Source of the DNA: Bradyrhizobium sp.
Lineage (GTDB): Bacteria > Pseudomonadota > Alphaproteobacteria > Rhizobiales > Xanthobacteraceae
Direction of reading: 5' to 3'
DNA: 46,769 nucleotides
Assembly: GCF_004799445.1 (NCBI RefSeq)
Contig: NZ_SSNA01000105.1
Span: 1-46,769, forward strand
The notes below the pieces were generated by a model. The model had not been told where the DNA came from, ran no database searches, and saw only the letters and a list, made by a program, of their open reading frames with translations. Position 1 is the first letter of the stretch; every line of letters begins with the position of its first letter. Below, in pieces: positions 19,817 to 30,200 of the stretch. A program made the translations under genes and the position numbers.

Positions 19817-21178
19817 GTGCCGATGTCGTACCGATCCGGTCATCATACCGAGTATCACCACAACCATGATCATGGCAGGCAGTCTGCCCGCCACCCGGTC
19901 GGAAATGCCCCGGCCACGCCGCAGCCGGCGCAAAACGGCTACACGCTGGTCCATGCCGGCAAGCAGGTTCGGTTTGGTCCGGTTGCGTTCTGGATCGTGA
20001 TCGGCAGCGTGACGGCGCTTGGCATGTGGTCGGCTGCGACCGCGACCTATTTCGCGTTCCGCGACGACGTCCTCACCCGGCTGATCGCGCGCCAGGCCGA
20101 GATGCAATACGCCTATGAAGACCGCATCGCGGAACTGCGCGCCAAGGTTGACCGCACCACCAGCCGCCAGTTGCTGGATCAGGAACAATTCGACCAGAAA
20201 CTCGAACAGGTCATGCGGCGCCAGACCACACTGGAATCGCGCGCGACCGCGCTTGGCGCCATTCCGGATATGCAGGCCACCGGATCGATCAGGGCGCCGT
20301 CGCGCGGTGCCGCCGCGACCGACCCGGCCGCGGCAGGCATTCCGAAGCCATCCCCGATCAGCGACACCGCCGTCTTCGTGGCGCCTCCGGACCGCGAAGC
20401 GCGGCTGGAATCGCGCGCGCCGATCGTCATCAATCCGCCGCCGAACAAATTTGCGAAAATCCAGGGCGTCGACAATGTGATCGTTCGCCTGCAGACCTCG
20501 CTCGACCGTGTCGAGGGGCGCCAGCTCGCCGCACTGAGCTCGGTCGAAGACGGCATGGAATCCCGCGTCCGCCGAATGCGCGGCGTGTTCAGCGATCTCG
20601 GTCTGGACATCGCCCAGCTGGAAGCCGCGACCCCGCGCGCGGGCATGGGCGGTCCGTTTGTTGCCGTCAAGCTTGGCGCCGACGCCGGCCCGTTCGAGCG
20701 CCAGCTCTACCGGATCAACGTCACCCGTGCCCAGGTTGAACGCCTGAACCGGACGCTAGCTTTGGTGCCCTATCGAAAGCCGGTGATCGGCGAAGTCGAA
20801 TTCACGTCCGGCTTCGGGGTCCGCAGCGATCCGTTCCTCGGCCGCCCGGCCATGCACACCGGTCTGGATTTCCGCGCCGCAACCGGCGACCCTGTGCGCG
20901 CCACCGCGAACGGAAAAGTGGTGTCGTCCGGATGGGCCGGCGGCTATGGCCGCATGGTGGAAATCGACCACGGCAACGGCCTGTCGACCCGCTACGGGCA
21001 TCTCTCGGAGATCGGCGTCAAGGTCGGCGATTCCATCAAGATCGGACAGGTGATCGGCGCCGTCGGTTCGACCGGCCGATCGACCGGACCGCATCTGCAC
21101 TACGAAACCCGGATCGACGGCGAAGCGGTCGATCCGCAAAAGTTCCTGCGCGCCGGCGTGCGGCTGAGTGCCGGCTGA
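19817..21178 (+). CDS. M23 family (LytM-type) peptidoglycan endopeptidase
   Basis: This is a 453-residue single-pass protein. It has a cytoplasmic His-rich N-terminus (GHHTEYHHNHDHGRQ, residues 8-22), a membrane helix at about 53-79, a coiled-coil segment at about 95-150, a second helical stretch at about 225-260, and a C-terminal M23 domain at about 335-445. Zinc-site motifs are HTGLDFR near 346 and HLHYE near 425, so the domain looks catalytic rather than a degenerate EnvC/NlpD type. It would cleave peptide cross-links in the periplasm. The start may be GTG 19817 or ATG 19823; both follow GGGAG. Convergent with prfB. Confidence 0.93.
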   Translation: MPMSYRSGHHTEYHHNHDHGRQSARHPVGNAPATPQPAQNGYTLVHAGKQVRFGPVAFWIVIGSVTALGMWSAATATYFAFRDDVLTRLIARQAEMQYAYEDRIAELRAKVDRTTSRQLLDQEQFDQKLEQVMRRQTTLESRATALGAIPDMQATGSIRAPSRGAAATDPAAAGIPKPSPISDTAVFVAPPDREARLESRAPIVINPPPNKFAKIQGVDNVIVRLQTSLDRVEGRQLAALSSVEDGMESRVRRMRGVFSDLGLDIAQLEAATPRAGMGGPFVAVKLGADAGPFERQLYRINVTRAQVERLNRTLALVPYRKPVIGEVEFTSGFGVRSDPFLGRPAMHTGLDFRAATGDPVRATANGKVVSSGWAGGYGRMVEIDHGNGLSTRYGHLSEIGVKVGDSIKIGQVIGAVGSTGRSTGPHLHYETRIDGEAVDPQKFLRAGVRLSAG

Positions 21179-21250
21179 AAATCGGCCCCGGCCGATCGAC
21201 CGATCCGCGACCGAATCGCCCAGGCCGATAAAGCCAAAGCGGGTGATGCC

Positions 21251-22382
21251 TTAATCCACGTCCTCGACCGCGCCCGGCGATTCACCGAAGGCGCGCTGTG
21301 CCAGCGTCGCCGCCATGAATTCGTCGAGGTCCCCGTCGAGCACGCCGGAAGTATCCGACGTCTGCACGCCGGTACGGAGATCCTTCACCATCTGATAGGG
21401 CTGCAACACGTAGGAGCGGATCTGATGGCCCCAGCCGATATCGGTCTTGGCGGCCTGGTCGGCGGCGGCCTGCTGCTCGCGCTTTTTCAGCTCGATCTCA
21501 TAAAGCCGTGCGCGCAGCATGTCCCAGGCCTGCGCCTTGTTCTTGTGTTGTGACCGGCCGGCCTGACAGACCACCGCAACACCGGTCGGAATGTGGGTCA
21601 GCCTTACTGCGGATTCGGTCTTGTTGACATGCTGACCGCCCGCCCCGCCCGAGCGCATGGTGTCGGTGCGGACATCGGATTCCTTGATGTCGATCTTGAT
21701 GCTGTCGTCGACCACCGGGAAGATCGCGACGCTGGAAAACGAGGTGTGCCGGCGCGCATTGGAATCGAACGGCGAGATTCTCACCAGCCGGTGCACGCCC
21801 GCTTCGGTTTTCAGCCAGCCATAGGCGTTATGACCGCTGATCTGGATGGTAGCGGACTTGATGCCGGCCTCTTCGCCTTGCGTCTCTTCCAGATATTCGA
21901 TCTTGAAGCCGTGCTTCTCGGCCCAGCGCGTGTACATCCGCAGCAGCATCGCGGCCCAGTCCTGGCTCTCGGTACCGCCGGCACCGGCGTGAACCTCGAG
22001 GTAGGAATCGAAGCGGTCGGCCTCGCCTCCCAGCAACGCTTCCAGTTCGCGGCGCGCAACTTCCTTCTTCAGCGCCTTCAGCGCGGCCTCGGCTTCGGCG
22101 ACCACACCTTCATCGTTCTCGGCCTCGCCGAGTTCGATCATGCCGACATTGTCCTCGAGCTCGCGCTCGACCTTGCCGATGCCGGAAAGCGAATCCTCCA
22201 GCGAGGTTCGCTCCTGCATCAGCTTCTGCGCCTTCTGCGGATCGTTCCAGAGATTGGGATCTTCGGCGAGCTTGTTCAGCTCCGCCAGGCGCGCGGTGGA
22301 TGCATCGACGTCAAAGATGCCTCCTCAGCAGCCCGACTGACTGCTTGATCTCTTCAACGAGGCGTTCGACTTCGGCGCGCAT
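21251..22382 (-). CDS. prfB: Peptide chain release factor 2, with programmed +1 frameshift
   Basis: RF2 recognises UGA and UAA stops. Translation starts at ATG 22382 ([20 protein letters not shown]) and meets an in-frame TGA at 22313-22311 after 23 codons. Skipping the base at 22313 joins the downstream frame, [20 protein letters not shown] and onward, ending at 21251. The product is 376 residues, the normal RF2 length. The anticodon-like SPF is in [12 protein letters not shown], and the catalytic GGQ is in [12 protein letters not shown]. It follows the PBP1A gene by 147 bp on the same strand. Confidence 0.97.
22310..22325 (-). promoter_or_regulatory. prfB autoregulatory +1 frameshift site
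   Basis: On the minus strand the sequence reads AGG AGG CAT CTT TGA C. This is the classic RF2 control element: an internal Shine-Dalgarno-like AGGAGG a few bases before the slippery CTT and the TGA stop. When RF2 is scarce the ribosome slips +1 on CTT and completes the protein; when it is abundant, translation stops. The peptide then continues DVDAS. Confidence 0.96.
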
Positions 22383-22529
22383 GGGCTCTCTGATCTGCGG
22401 CGCTGGGCCGCTGTGACAAATGCTGCGAGGGATGTAGCGGCGGACGCCGCAAAGCGCAATCGGGCTGGTTCGGTTTGGCTGCTTTCTTGATGAACCGCGA
22501 ACCGGCGGCCGCTTCGCTCAAAAAGCGGG

Positions 22530-25025
22530 CTAGTAAAGTCCGCCGGTGCCGGAGCGCATGATGCTGCGGTCGGCGTCCGGCGACACCGTCAGCTGGCGGC
22601 CATCGGCATCGGCAACACCGATGACGGAGTAATTATCCGGCGGCGCGGTGCCCGGCTTGAAGGCCTCGAGAATAGTCCTGCCGCCGTCGTTCGGACCGGC
22701 GCGCATGCCGCTCTTGGCATCGACGCGGATCAGCTTGATTCCCGCCGGCACCTTGAACGGGATGGCGGGCTTGTCGGCGAGCGCGAGCTTGAGGAAATCG
22801 CGCGCGATCGGCGCGGCCAGATGGCCGCCGGTCGCGGCATTGCCCCTGCCGAGCGGCCGCGGCTTGTCGAAGCCGAGATAAATGCCAACCACGATGTCGG
22901 GCGAGAAACCGATAAACCAGGCGTCCTTCGCTTCATTGGTGGTGCCGGTCTTGCCGGCGATCGGCTTGCCGACTTCCTTCACCGCGATGGCGGTGCCGCC
23001 CTGTACCACGCCTTCCATCATCGAGGTGATCTGATAGGCCGTCATCGTATCCAGCACCTGCTCGCGGCGGTCGACAAGCTGCGGCTCGGGCTGGTTCTTC
23101 CAGCCGCCGGGCACGTCGCAGCCGCGACATTCTCTGGCATCGTGCTTGAAGATGGTGTGGCCGTAGCGGTCCTGGATGCGATCAATCAGCGTCGGCTTCA
23201 CCCGCCGGCCGCCATTGGCGAACATCGAATAGGCCGTGACCATCCGCATGACCGTGGTTTCGCCGGCGCCGAGCGCATAGGAGAGATAGTTGGGCAACTC
23301 GTCATAGACGCCGAACCGCCTAGCATATTCTCCGATCAAGGGCATGCCAATGTCCTGCGCCAAGCGCACCGTCACCGTGTTCAACGACAGGCGCAGCGCG
23401 TTCCTCAGCGTGGTCGGCCCCTGATACTTGCCGTTCGAGAAATTCTCCGGGCGCCAGACGCCGCCGCCCTGCCCCTGGTCGATTTCAATCGGCGCGTCCA
23501 CCACGACGGTCGAGGGCGTATAGCCATTGTCGAGCGCCGACGAATAGACGATCGGCTTGAACGACGAGCCCGGCTGTCGATAGGCCTGGGTCGCGCGGTT
23601 GAACTGACTCTGGTCGAACGAGAAGCCGCCGACCATGGCCAGCACGCGACCGGTCCAGGGATCCATGACGACCATCGCACCCGACACTTCCGGCAATTGG
23701 CGCAGCCGATACTGGCCTTCGACCGGATTGCCGTCCTTGAACAACGGATCCGCGTAGATGACGTCCCCCGGCGACAGCACCTGCGACACCGAAGTCGGCG
23801 TCCTGCCCTTCGCGGATCCGGTCGTGGGCTTGGCCCAGCGGACGCCGTCGAGCGTGATGATTCCGGTTTGCCGTTCCTTGGCTACGGCGCCGCCGAGCTC
23901 GCGGCCGGGCTGAAAACCGATTCGCGCCGATTGATCGCTGGTCTCCAGCACCACCGCCATTCGCCAGGGCGAGATGTCCGACAACGATTTGATGTCGACC
24001 AGTTTCATGCCCCAGTCGCCCGAAATATCGAGCTTGCTGGTCGCGCCGCGCCAGCCCTGCGCCTCGTCGTAATTGACGATGCCGGCGGCCATGGTCTTGC
24101 GCGCCATCACCTGGATCTTCGGATCCAGCGTGGCTCTGACCGACAGGCCGCCTTCGTAAAGCTTTTTCTCGCCGTATCGCTCGAAAATATCGCGGCGGAC
24201 CTCCTCGGCAAAATACTCGCCGGCGAAAATATGAGCGCCATTGGTCCGGCTGGTCACGGTCAGCGGATCCTTGCGGGCCTTGTCCGCATCGGCCTGCTTG
24301 ATCCAGCCATTCTCCACAAGACGGTCGACCACGTAGTTGCGTCGCTCGATCGCCCGGTCGCGGTTGCGCACCGGATGCAGCGCCGCCGGCGCCTTCGGCA
24401 GCGCGGCGAGGTAGGCGGCCTCCGCGACGGTGAGTTCATTCACCGACTTGTCGAAATAGACCAGCGACGCTGCGGCGACGCCGTAGGCGCCGAGGCCGAG
24501 ATAGATTTCATTGAGATAAAGTTCGAGAATCTTGTCCTTCGAATAGGCGCGCTCGATCCGCATCGCCAGCAAGGCTTCCTTGATCTTGCGGGTGAACGAA
24601 ACTTCGTTGGTCAGAAGGAAGTTCTTCGCCACCTGCTGGGTGATCGTGGAAGCACCCTGCGGACGCCGGTTGGAACCGAAGTTTTGCGCGTAGAGAACGG
24701 CGGCACGCGCCATGCCGGAGAAATCGATGCCGCCATGCTCGTAGAAATTCTTGTCCTCGGCCGCCAGGAACGCATTGATCACCAGCTTCGGAACGGCCTG
24801 GATCGGCAGATACAGCCGGCGTTCCTTGGAATATTCGCCGAGCAGCGCGCCATCGGCCGCATGAACCCGCGTCATGACCGGCGGCTCGTAATCCTGAAGC
24901 TGCGAATAGTCCGGCAAGTCCTTGGAGAAATGCCAGATCAGCCCTGCCATGGCGGCCACGCCCACCAGGAACACGACGGTTCCGGCGGCGAACAGGAATC
25001 CCAAGAACCGCACCAGCAAGCGCAT
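22530..25025 (-). CDS. mrcA: Penicillin-binding protein 1A (bifunctional transglycosylase/transpeptidase)
   Basis: This 831-residue class A PBP polymerises glycan strands and cross-links peptides in the periplasm. It has an N-terminal membrane anchor at about 5-32. The GT51 domain at about 60-235 shows the catalytic EDKNFYEHGGID (Glu90) and QGASTITQQVAKN, and an OB-like insert follows. The transpeptidase domain has the SxxK motif in PGSSFKPIVYSS near 484, SxN as SLNT, and KTGTT near 691. Length and domain order match PBP1A. The neighbours, an upstream amidase and a downstream prfB, form the arrangement commonly seen in alphaproteobacteria. Confidence 0.97.
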   Translation of the reverse strand: MRLLVRFLGFLFAAGTVVFLVGVAAMAGLIWHFSKDLPDYSQLQDYEPPVMTRVHAADGALLGEYSKERRLYLPIQAVPKLVINAFLAAEDKNFYEHGGIDFSGMARAAVLYAQNFGSNRRPQGASTITQQVAKNFLLTNEVSFTRKIKEALLAMRIERAYSKDKILELYLNEIYLGLGAYGVAAASLVYFDKSVNELTVAEAAYLAALPKAPAALHPVRNRDRAIERRNYVVDRLVENGWIKQADADKARKDPLTVTSRTNGAHIFAGEYFAEEVRRDIFERYGEKKLYEGGLSVRATLDPKIQVMARKTMAAGIVNYDEAQGWRGATSKLDISGDWGMKLVDIKSLSDISPWRMAVVLETSDQSARIGFQPGRELGGAVAKERQTGIITLDGVRWAKPTTGSAKGRTPTSVSQVLSPGDVIYADPLFKDGNPVEGQYRLRQLPEVSGAMVVMDPWTGRVLAMVGGFSFDQSQFNRATQAYRQPGSSFKPIVYSSALDNGYTPSTVVVDAPIEIDQGQGGGVWRPENFSNGKYQGPTTLRNALRLSLNTVTVRLAQDIGMPLIGEYARRFGVYDELPNYLSYALGAGETTVMRMVTAYSMFANGGRRVKPTLIDRIQDRYGHTIFKHDARECRGCDVPGGWKNQPEPQLVDRREQVLDTMTAYQITSMMEGVVQGGTAIAVKEVGKPIAGKTGTTNEAKDAWFIGFSPDIVVGIYLGFDKPRPLGRGNAATGGHLAAPIARDFLKLALADKPAIPFKVPAGIKLIRVDAKSGMRAGPNDGGRTILEAFKPGTAPPDNYSVIGVADADGRQLTVSPDADRSIMRSGTGGLY

Positions 25026-25235
25026 TATCGAATGTCCGTTTCAGCCCTTGCGCCGCAACCGGCGGCGCTCTCCTCATGTAGCGAAGTCCAGTACGGAACA
25101 ACCTGCCGTCCCGCACCAGGCGCATCATACGTTGGCCGCGAGGCAAATTTGATCGATTCCGGAGACCTCGCGGTCGTTTTTTTATAGTGCCGCCGCTGTG
25201 GCCAAACTAGGGCTTCCAGCATGCTGGTGGCGTTT

Positions 25236-26546
25236 TCAGTTCCCCGCCCCGGCCGTTGCCAGACGTTTGGCGAAGAACGTGTCGATGGCGTGCGCCACGG
25301 ATCCAACGGTACGGGAACGCCAGTTCTCCGACACCAGGTGTTCGAGGTCATCCTTGTTCGAGACGTAGCCGAGCTCGATCAGCACCGACGGCACGTCGGG
25401 AGCCTTCAGCACTCTGAAGCCGGCGGACTTGAGGGGATGCTTATGCATCCTTGTCGTCGTCTTCATATCCCCCATCAGCAGGCGCGCAAACCGGTTGGAG
25501 AAGGTGCGGGTTTCACGCTGCGCCAGATCAATCAGAATATCGGCAACGTCGGTCGGCTCCTCGGTCAGATTGACGCCGCCGATCGCATCCGCCTTGTTCT
25601 CTGCCTCGGCCAGCCTTTCCGCCTCCACGTCGGAGGCGCGGTCGGATAGCGTGTAAATCGTGGCGCCCTGGGCGTCACCCTCGTGACGCGGCAAGGCGTC
25701 GGCATGGATCGAGACAAACAGCGCGGCCGATTGATTGCGCGCGATCCTGACACGGTCCGAAAGCGGAATGAAGGTGTCGTCGGTGCGGGTCATGACCACG
25801 CGGTATTTGCCGCTTTTCTCGATGCGATCGCGCAATGCCAGCCCAAATCCCAACACCAGGCTCTTTTCGTTTTCGCTGCCCGATTGCGTGCCATTGTCGG
25901 GGCCGCCATGGCCGGGATCGATGACGACCACGGGGCGCAGATCGGGCGCCGCCGCCGGCTTTGGCGGCGCCGCCTCCTCCACCTTTGCCGGCAGCGCAAC
26001 GGTGGCGTCCCTGGCGTCGGCGATGGCCGGCCTCAGCTCGGGCCGGCCGTCGGCCGACAGCGACTGCACGAAGGTCGTGCGATCCACTTCTTCAAGCTCA
26101 AGGACCAGCCGAGGCGGTTGGCCGTTGGCCGCCTCAAGCACATAGGCGTTGGCGATCCTGGCCGGGCCGGTGAGATCAAATACGATCCGCGAGCCGCCCG
26201 GCATCACCAGGCCGTAGCGGAATGCCTTGATCAGCCCGCGCCCCGCGCTACCGACGTCGGCCGGAAGCTGGAAGCTGAGCTGGGGGAGATCGACGACCAC
26301 GCGATAGGGATCGGCAAGCGGAAAGGCGCGAAACGAGATGGTCTGGTCGAGGTCAAGTATGAAGCGGGTCTGCTTGCCGTCACCGGCCAGGCGGGCATCC
26401 GAGGCGACCGGAAAACGCGACGCGCCCATCGGTTTCGAGGGCTGGCCGTCGCTCACACCACCGACGGCGCCCTGGGAACACAGCAATGCTGCGGCGCACA
26501 ACAGCCCACAGCTCAGCAAAACCCTATGATTTGCGCGGCTCGCCAA
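25236..26546 (-). CDS. N-acetylmuramoyl-L-alanine amidase with AMIN domain (AmiC-like)
   Basis: This is a 436-residue periplasmic zinc amidase that would split septal peptidoglycan between MurNAc and L-Ala. It has a signal peptide at residues 1-28 (MASRANHRVLLSCGLLCAAA) and an AMIN domain at about 55-160. A Pro/Ala-rich linker leads to an Amidase_3 domain at about 205-430 with VIDPGHGGPDNG (His near 209), ENEKSLVLGF (Glu), SIHADALPR (His) and VLIELGYVSNKDD (catalytic Glu). Of the AmiA/B/C group, the AMIN domain fits AmiB/AmiC. It is separated from the PBP1A gene by 210 bp with no obvious gene, and diverges from rne. Confidence 0.95.
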   Translation of the reverse strand: MASRANHRVLLSCGLLCAAALLCSQGAVGGVSDGQPSKPMGASRFPVASDARLAGDGKQTRFILDLDQTISFRAFPLADPYRVVVDLPQLSFQLPADVGSAGRGLIKAFRYGLVMPGGSRIVFDLTGPARIANAYVLEAANGQPPRLVLELEEVDRTTFVQSLSADGRPELRPAIADARDATVALPAKVEEAAPPKPAAAPDLRPVVVIDPGHGGPDNGTQSGSENEKSLVLGFGLALRDRIEKSGKYRVVMTRTDDTFIPLSDRVRIARNQSAALFVSIHADALPRHEGDAQGATIYTLSDRASDVEAERLAEAENKADAIGGVNLTEEPTDVADILIDLAQRETRTFSNRFARLLMGDMKTTTRMHKHPLKSAGFRVLKAPDVPSVLIELGYVSNKDDLEHLVSENWRSRTVGSVAHAIDTFFAKRLATAGAGN

Positions 26547-27249
26547 CGAATCTATGCCTCCGAGCAGCCCTCTTACCGCAATAGAACCACAGGGTTAATC
26601 GCGGCTTAAGGCTCTTGCGGCGAATAAGACCGAGTGTTGCCGAGCGGCGACGCTTCACTTGCACCCGGCGGCCAATCCACGTATGTAAAGAGGGCTGACG
26701 GCTAAAACTCCCGGTTGTGTCGCGTTCAGCCTCCCGGTGCAGCGCCGGAACCTCCGAAATGTTGGAGATTCCAGCGTCCTTCCGATCCCTCCACAGCCAG
26801 CGCAGCGCGCGGTTGACTAGGAGCGGCGGTTTCGAGCCCGAGCGGCGTCCGGTCCCAGGTTACCATCTTGTTCCAGGGACGGCTTTAGATACGGCATAAT
26901 CGATTATCGGGCCGCAGGGCTCCGATAAGATGGCCCCGGCGGGCGCCTTGGCGCCGCGCCGGTGCTTTCAGCGAAAGACAAGGCGGCGCCTTTTGCCGCC
27001 AACCTGTTCAGACGGGCCGACGCTTGATGCGCCAGACTGTGTTGCCGACCAAGATCCATGGGAGAACCGCGCCGACGCGGAGCGAAAGCTCTGCGCGTCG
27101 TTTTGCATCCATGGGATCCCGTTCGGTGCGGCGCCCCGGGTTGCGTTTTGGCCTTCCCCTCACCCCCGAATCAGGTGGACCGTCGCGTCACCCGGCCGCG
27201 CGATACGCGCGCACCGTGATACGCGCCCGCCGCCGTCAAGAGTTCCAAA
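26547..27249 (+). other. Long rne upstream region with predicted structured 5' leader
   Basis: No supported gene occurs in these 703 bp. The part near 26547-26650 must hold the amidase promoter. Three hairpins can be drawn before the rne ATG: 26904-26928 (TTATCGG-GCC / GGC-CCGATAA with a GCAG loop), 26982-27000 (GGCGGC / GCCGCC), and 27074-27099 (GACGCG-GAGC, GAAA tetraloop, GCTC, two-base bulge, CGCGTC). The direct repeat ATCCATGGGA occurs near 27054 and 27107. RNase E mRNA in enterobacteria has a long leader used for feedback control; a similar role here is inference. Confidence 0.5.
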
Positions 27250-30200
27250 ATGCCCAACAAAATGCTTATCGATGCCACCCACCCGGAAGAGACCCGGGTC
27301 GTTGTGGTCCGCGGCAATCGCGTCGAAGAGTTTGATTTCGAGACCGCTCAACGCAAGCAACTTCGCGGTAACATCTATCTCGCCAAGGTCACGCGCGTAG
27401 AGCCGTCCCTACAGGCGGCCTTCATCGAGTACGGCGGCAACCGTCACGGTTTTCTGGCCTTCAGCGAAATTCATCCGGACTATTACCAAATTCCGGTCGC
27501 CGATCGCCAGGCACTGATCGAAGCCGACGAACGCGCCCATCGCGAGGCCGAGGAAGAAACCGAAAACCGCTCGAACCGGCGCCGTCCGCGTCACCGCAAT
27601 TCGCGCCGCCGCGGCAATGGCGAGCGCGTCCAGAGCGAGGTCGTCGAGCACGCAAGCGCCGATCCGTCACAGGCTTCCCAGCCCCATGACAACCACGGGC
27701 ACGCCGACGACGATCACACCCACCCGCATGACGCCGAACTTCACCACACCGACGCCGGACATCATGATGATGCCGAGCATCATGAGCATTCGCACGATCA
27801 TGAACATGCGCATGACGAGCACGGCCATTTTGATGCGGACGAGACGCCGGCAGCGGTGACCGAGCCCGGTACGGCCGCTGTCGAGATGTCAGCGGATGCG
27901 CCGGACGTCTCCGGCCACATGGGAGCTCACGAAGAGCACCATGACGAGGCCAGCCACGAGGAACATGCGCGCGAAAACGCCGCCCATGCGGACGACGCGG
28001 CGCAGGCCGAAGACCGTAACGGGGAGCGCGCCGCCGGCGAGCCCGCCGCATCCGAACACGTCACCGCCCGGGATGGCGACGAAAACCACGACGATGAAGA
28101 CGACGGCGACGAGGCCGAGGAAGAAGTCGTGGAATCCGTCGGCGGCGACGACGTGCTGGAAGAGGTACCGGAGCGCGCCTTCCGCCCGCGCCGCCAGTAC
28201 AAGATTCAGGAAGTCATCAAGCGCCGCCAGGTGATGCTGGTGCAGGTCGTCAAGGAAGAACGCGGCAACAAGGGCGCTGCGCTGACCACCTATCTGTCGC
28301 TCGCCGGGCGCTACGCGGTACTGATGCCCAATACCGCCCGCGGCGGCGGCATCAGCCGCAAGATCACGAGCGCGCAGGATCGCTCACGGCTGAAGGACGT
28401 TGTGCAGGATCTCGACGTACCCGAGGGCATGGGTATCATTCTGCGCACCGCGGGGGCTTCCCGCACCAAGCCCGAGATCAAGCGCGACTTCGAGTATCTG
28501 ATCCGCATGTGGGAAACCGTGCGCGACATGACCCTGAAGTCGCAGGCGCCGACGCTGGTCTACGAGGAGGGCTCGCTGATCAAGCGATCGCTGCGCGACC
28601 TCTACAACAAGGAAATCGACGAGATTCAGGTCGCCGGTGAAGCCGGCTATCAGGAAGCCCGCGATTTCATGAAGATGCTGATGCCCTCGAACGTGCGCGC
28701 GGTGAAACAATACCGCGACGGCCAGCCGCTGTTCTCGCGCATGGGCGTCGAAAGCCAGCTCGATGCGATGTTCTCGCCGACCGTGCAGTTGCGCTCCGGC
28801 GGCTACATCGTGATCAACCAGACCGAGGCGCTGGTCTCGATCGACGTCAACTCGGGCCGCTCGACCCGCGAACATCACATCGAGGATACCGCGCTCAAGA
28901 CCAATCTCGAAGCCTCCGAGGAAGTCGCGCGGCAGCTTCGGCTGCGCGACCTCGCCGGCCTGATCGTCATCGACTTCATCGACATGGACGAGAAGCGCAA
29001 CAACCGTGCGGTGGAGCGCAAGCTTAGCGATTGCCTCCGGCAGGACCGCGCCCGAATCCAGGTCGGACGCATCTCGCATTTCGGACTGCTGGAGATGTCG
29101 CGCCAGCGCATCCGCGCCAGCGTGCTGGAGAGCTCGACCGAGCCCTGCCCGCAATGCGGCGGCAGCGGCCATGTCCGTTCGGTTTCCTCGGTGGCGTTGC
29201 AGCTGCTGCGCGGGCTCGAGGAAATATTGATGAAGGGCGCGACCCACAATCTCGTGGTGCGGACCCGGACCGATGTCGCGCTTTACGTTCTTAATCACAA
29301 GCGCGGCCATCTGCGCGATCTCGAAAACAGCTTCAAGGTAACCCTTGCGGTGATCGCCGACCCGACGGTGAGCGGCCAGCAGTCGTTTGTCATCGATCGC
29401 GGCGAACAGGTGCACACGCTAGAGGCCGCCAAGGCGCTGCTGGCGGCGCAAGTGGCAGCGTTCCCCGTGCAGGTGGAGGAACCGTTCGACGAGGACGAGC
29501 CGTTCGACATCGAAGTCGAATCGGAAGTGGAAACCGAAGAGACCGAAGGGCTCGCCGAGGATAGCGCCGGCGGCGAAGAGGCCGGCACCGAAGCCGGAGC
29601 CGACGGCCCGCGGCGCAAGCGGCGGCGGCGGCGGCGTGGTCGCGGCGCCGAGCCGCGCGAGGGAGGCCCCGCGCGTGACGAGAACGACATGGCCCACACG
29701 GCGCCCGGCCCGGCCGAGGTTGCGGCCACGGACGAGAATGATTCCGACGAGGACGAATCCGAGGAGCAGCCCGGCCCGGTTCGCGCCGATCAGGCGGCAG
29801 CTGGCGAGCGACGGCCCCGCCGTCGCGGGCGTCGTGGCGGACGCCGTCGGCGCGGCGGACCTGAGGACGGCCTGGCCGGATCGATCGTGGACGAGCTCGG
29901 GCCGACATCGCCGCCGGAAGTGACGAGCGCTGTTGCCGATTTCGACGGGTATTCCGCTGAGCCATCGCTGTCGGTGCTCCAACCCGAATCCATTGCGCCA
30001 CGGCCCGAACAGCAACCCGCGGATCGGAATCATCAGGAACCCGCGCGGGAGGAACCCGCGCGGCCAGCCATCGAAGCCGAGACCGCTCAGGAGGCCGAAA
30101 GAGCCGCCGCGCGGCGCCGCTCGACGGTGCGCGAGAAAGTGAGCTTCCTGGTCAATGCCCAGCCTGACGCGGTCGCGCCGGTCAACCACAGCCCGCCCGA

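Noticed and set aside
21180..21195. Self-complementary ATCGGCC-CC-GGCCGAT between the M23 and prfB genes as a bidirectional terminator
   Set aside because: The loop is only two bases and there is no T-run on either side.
22821..25187. 788-codon plus-strand open frame opposite the PBP1A gene (also 8351-9844 opposite tyrS)
   Set aside because: Same antisense effect of strong GC bias at third positions; the opposite strand carries all catalytic motifs of PBP1A and TyrRS.
26930..27400. 156-codon open frame running into the start of rne
   Set aside because: It overlaps the rne start in another frame, has a Pro/Arg-rich composition without motifs, and crosses the leader hairpins.
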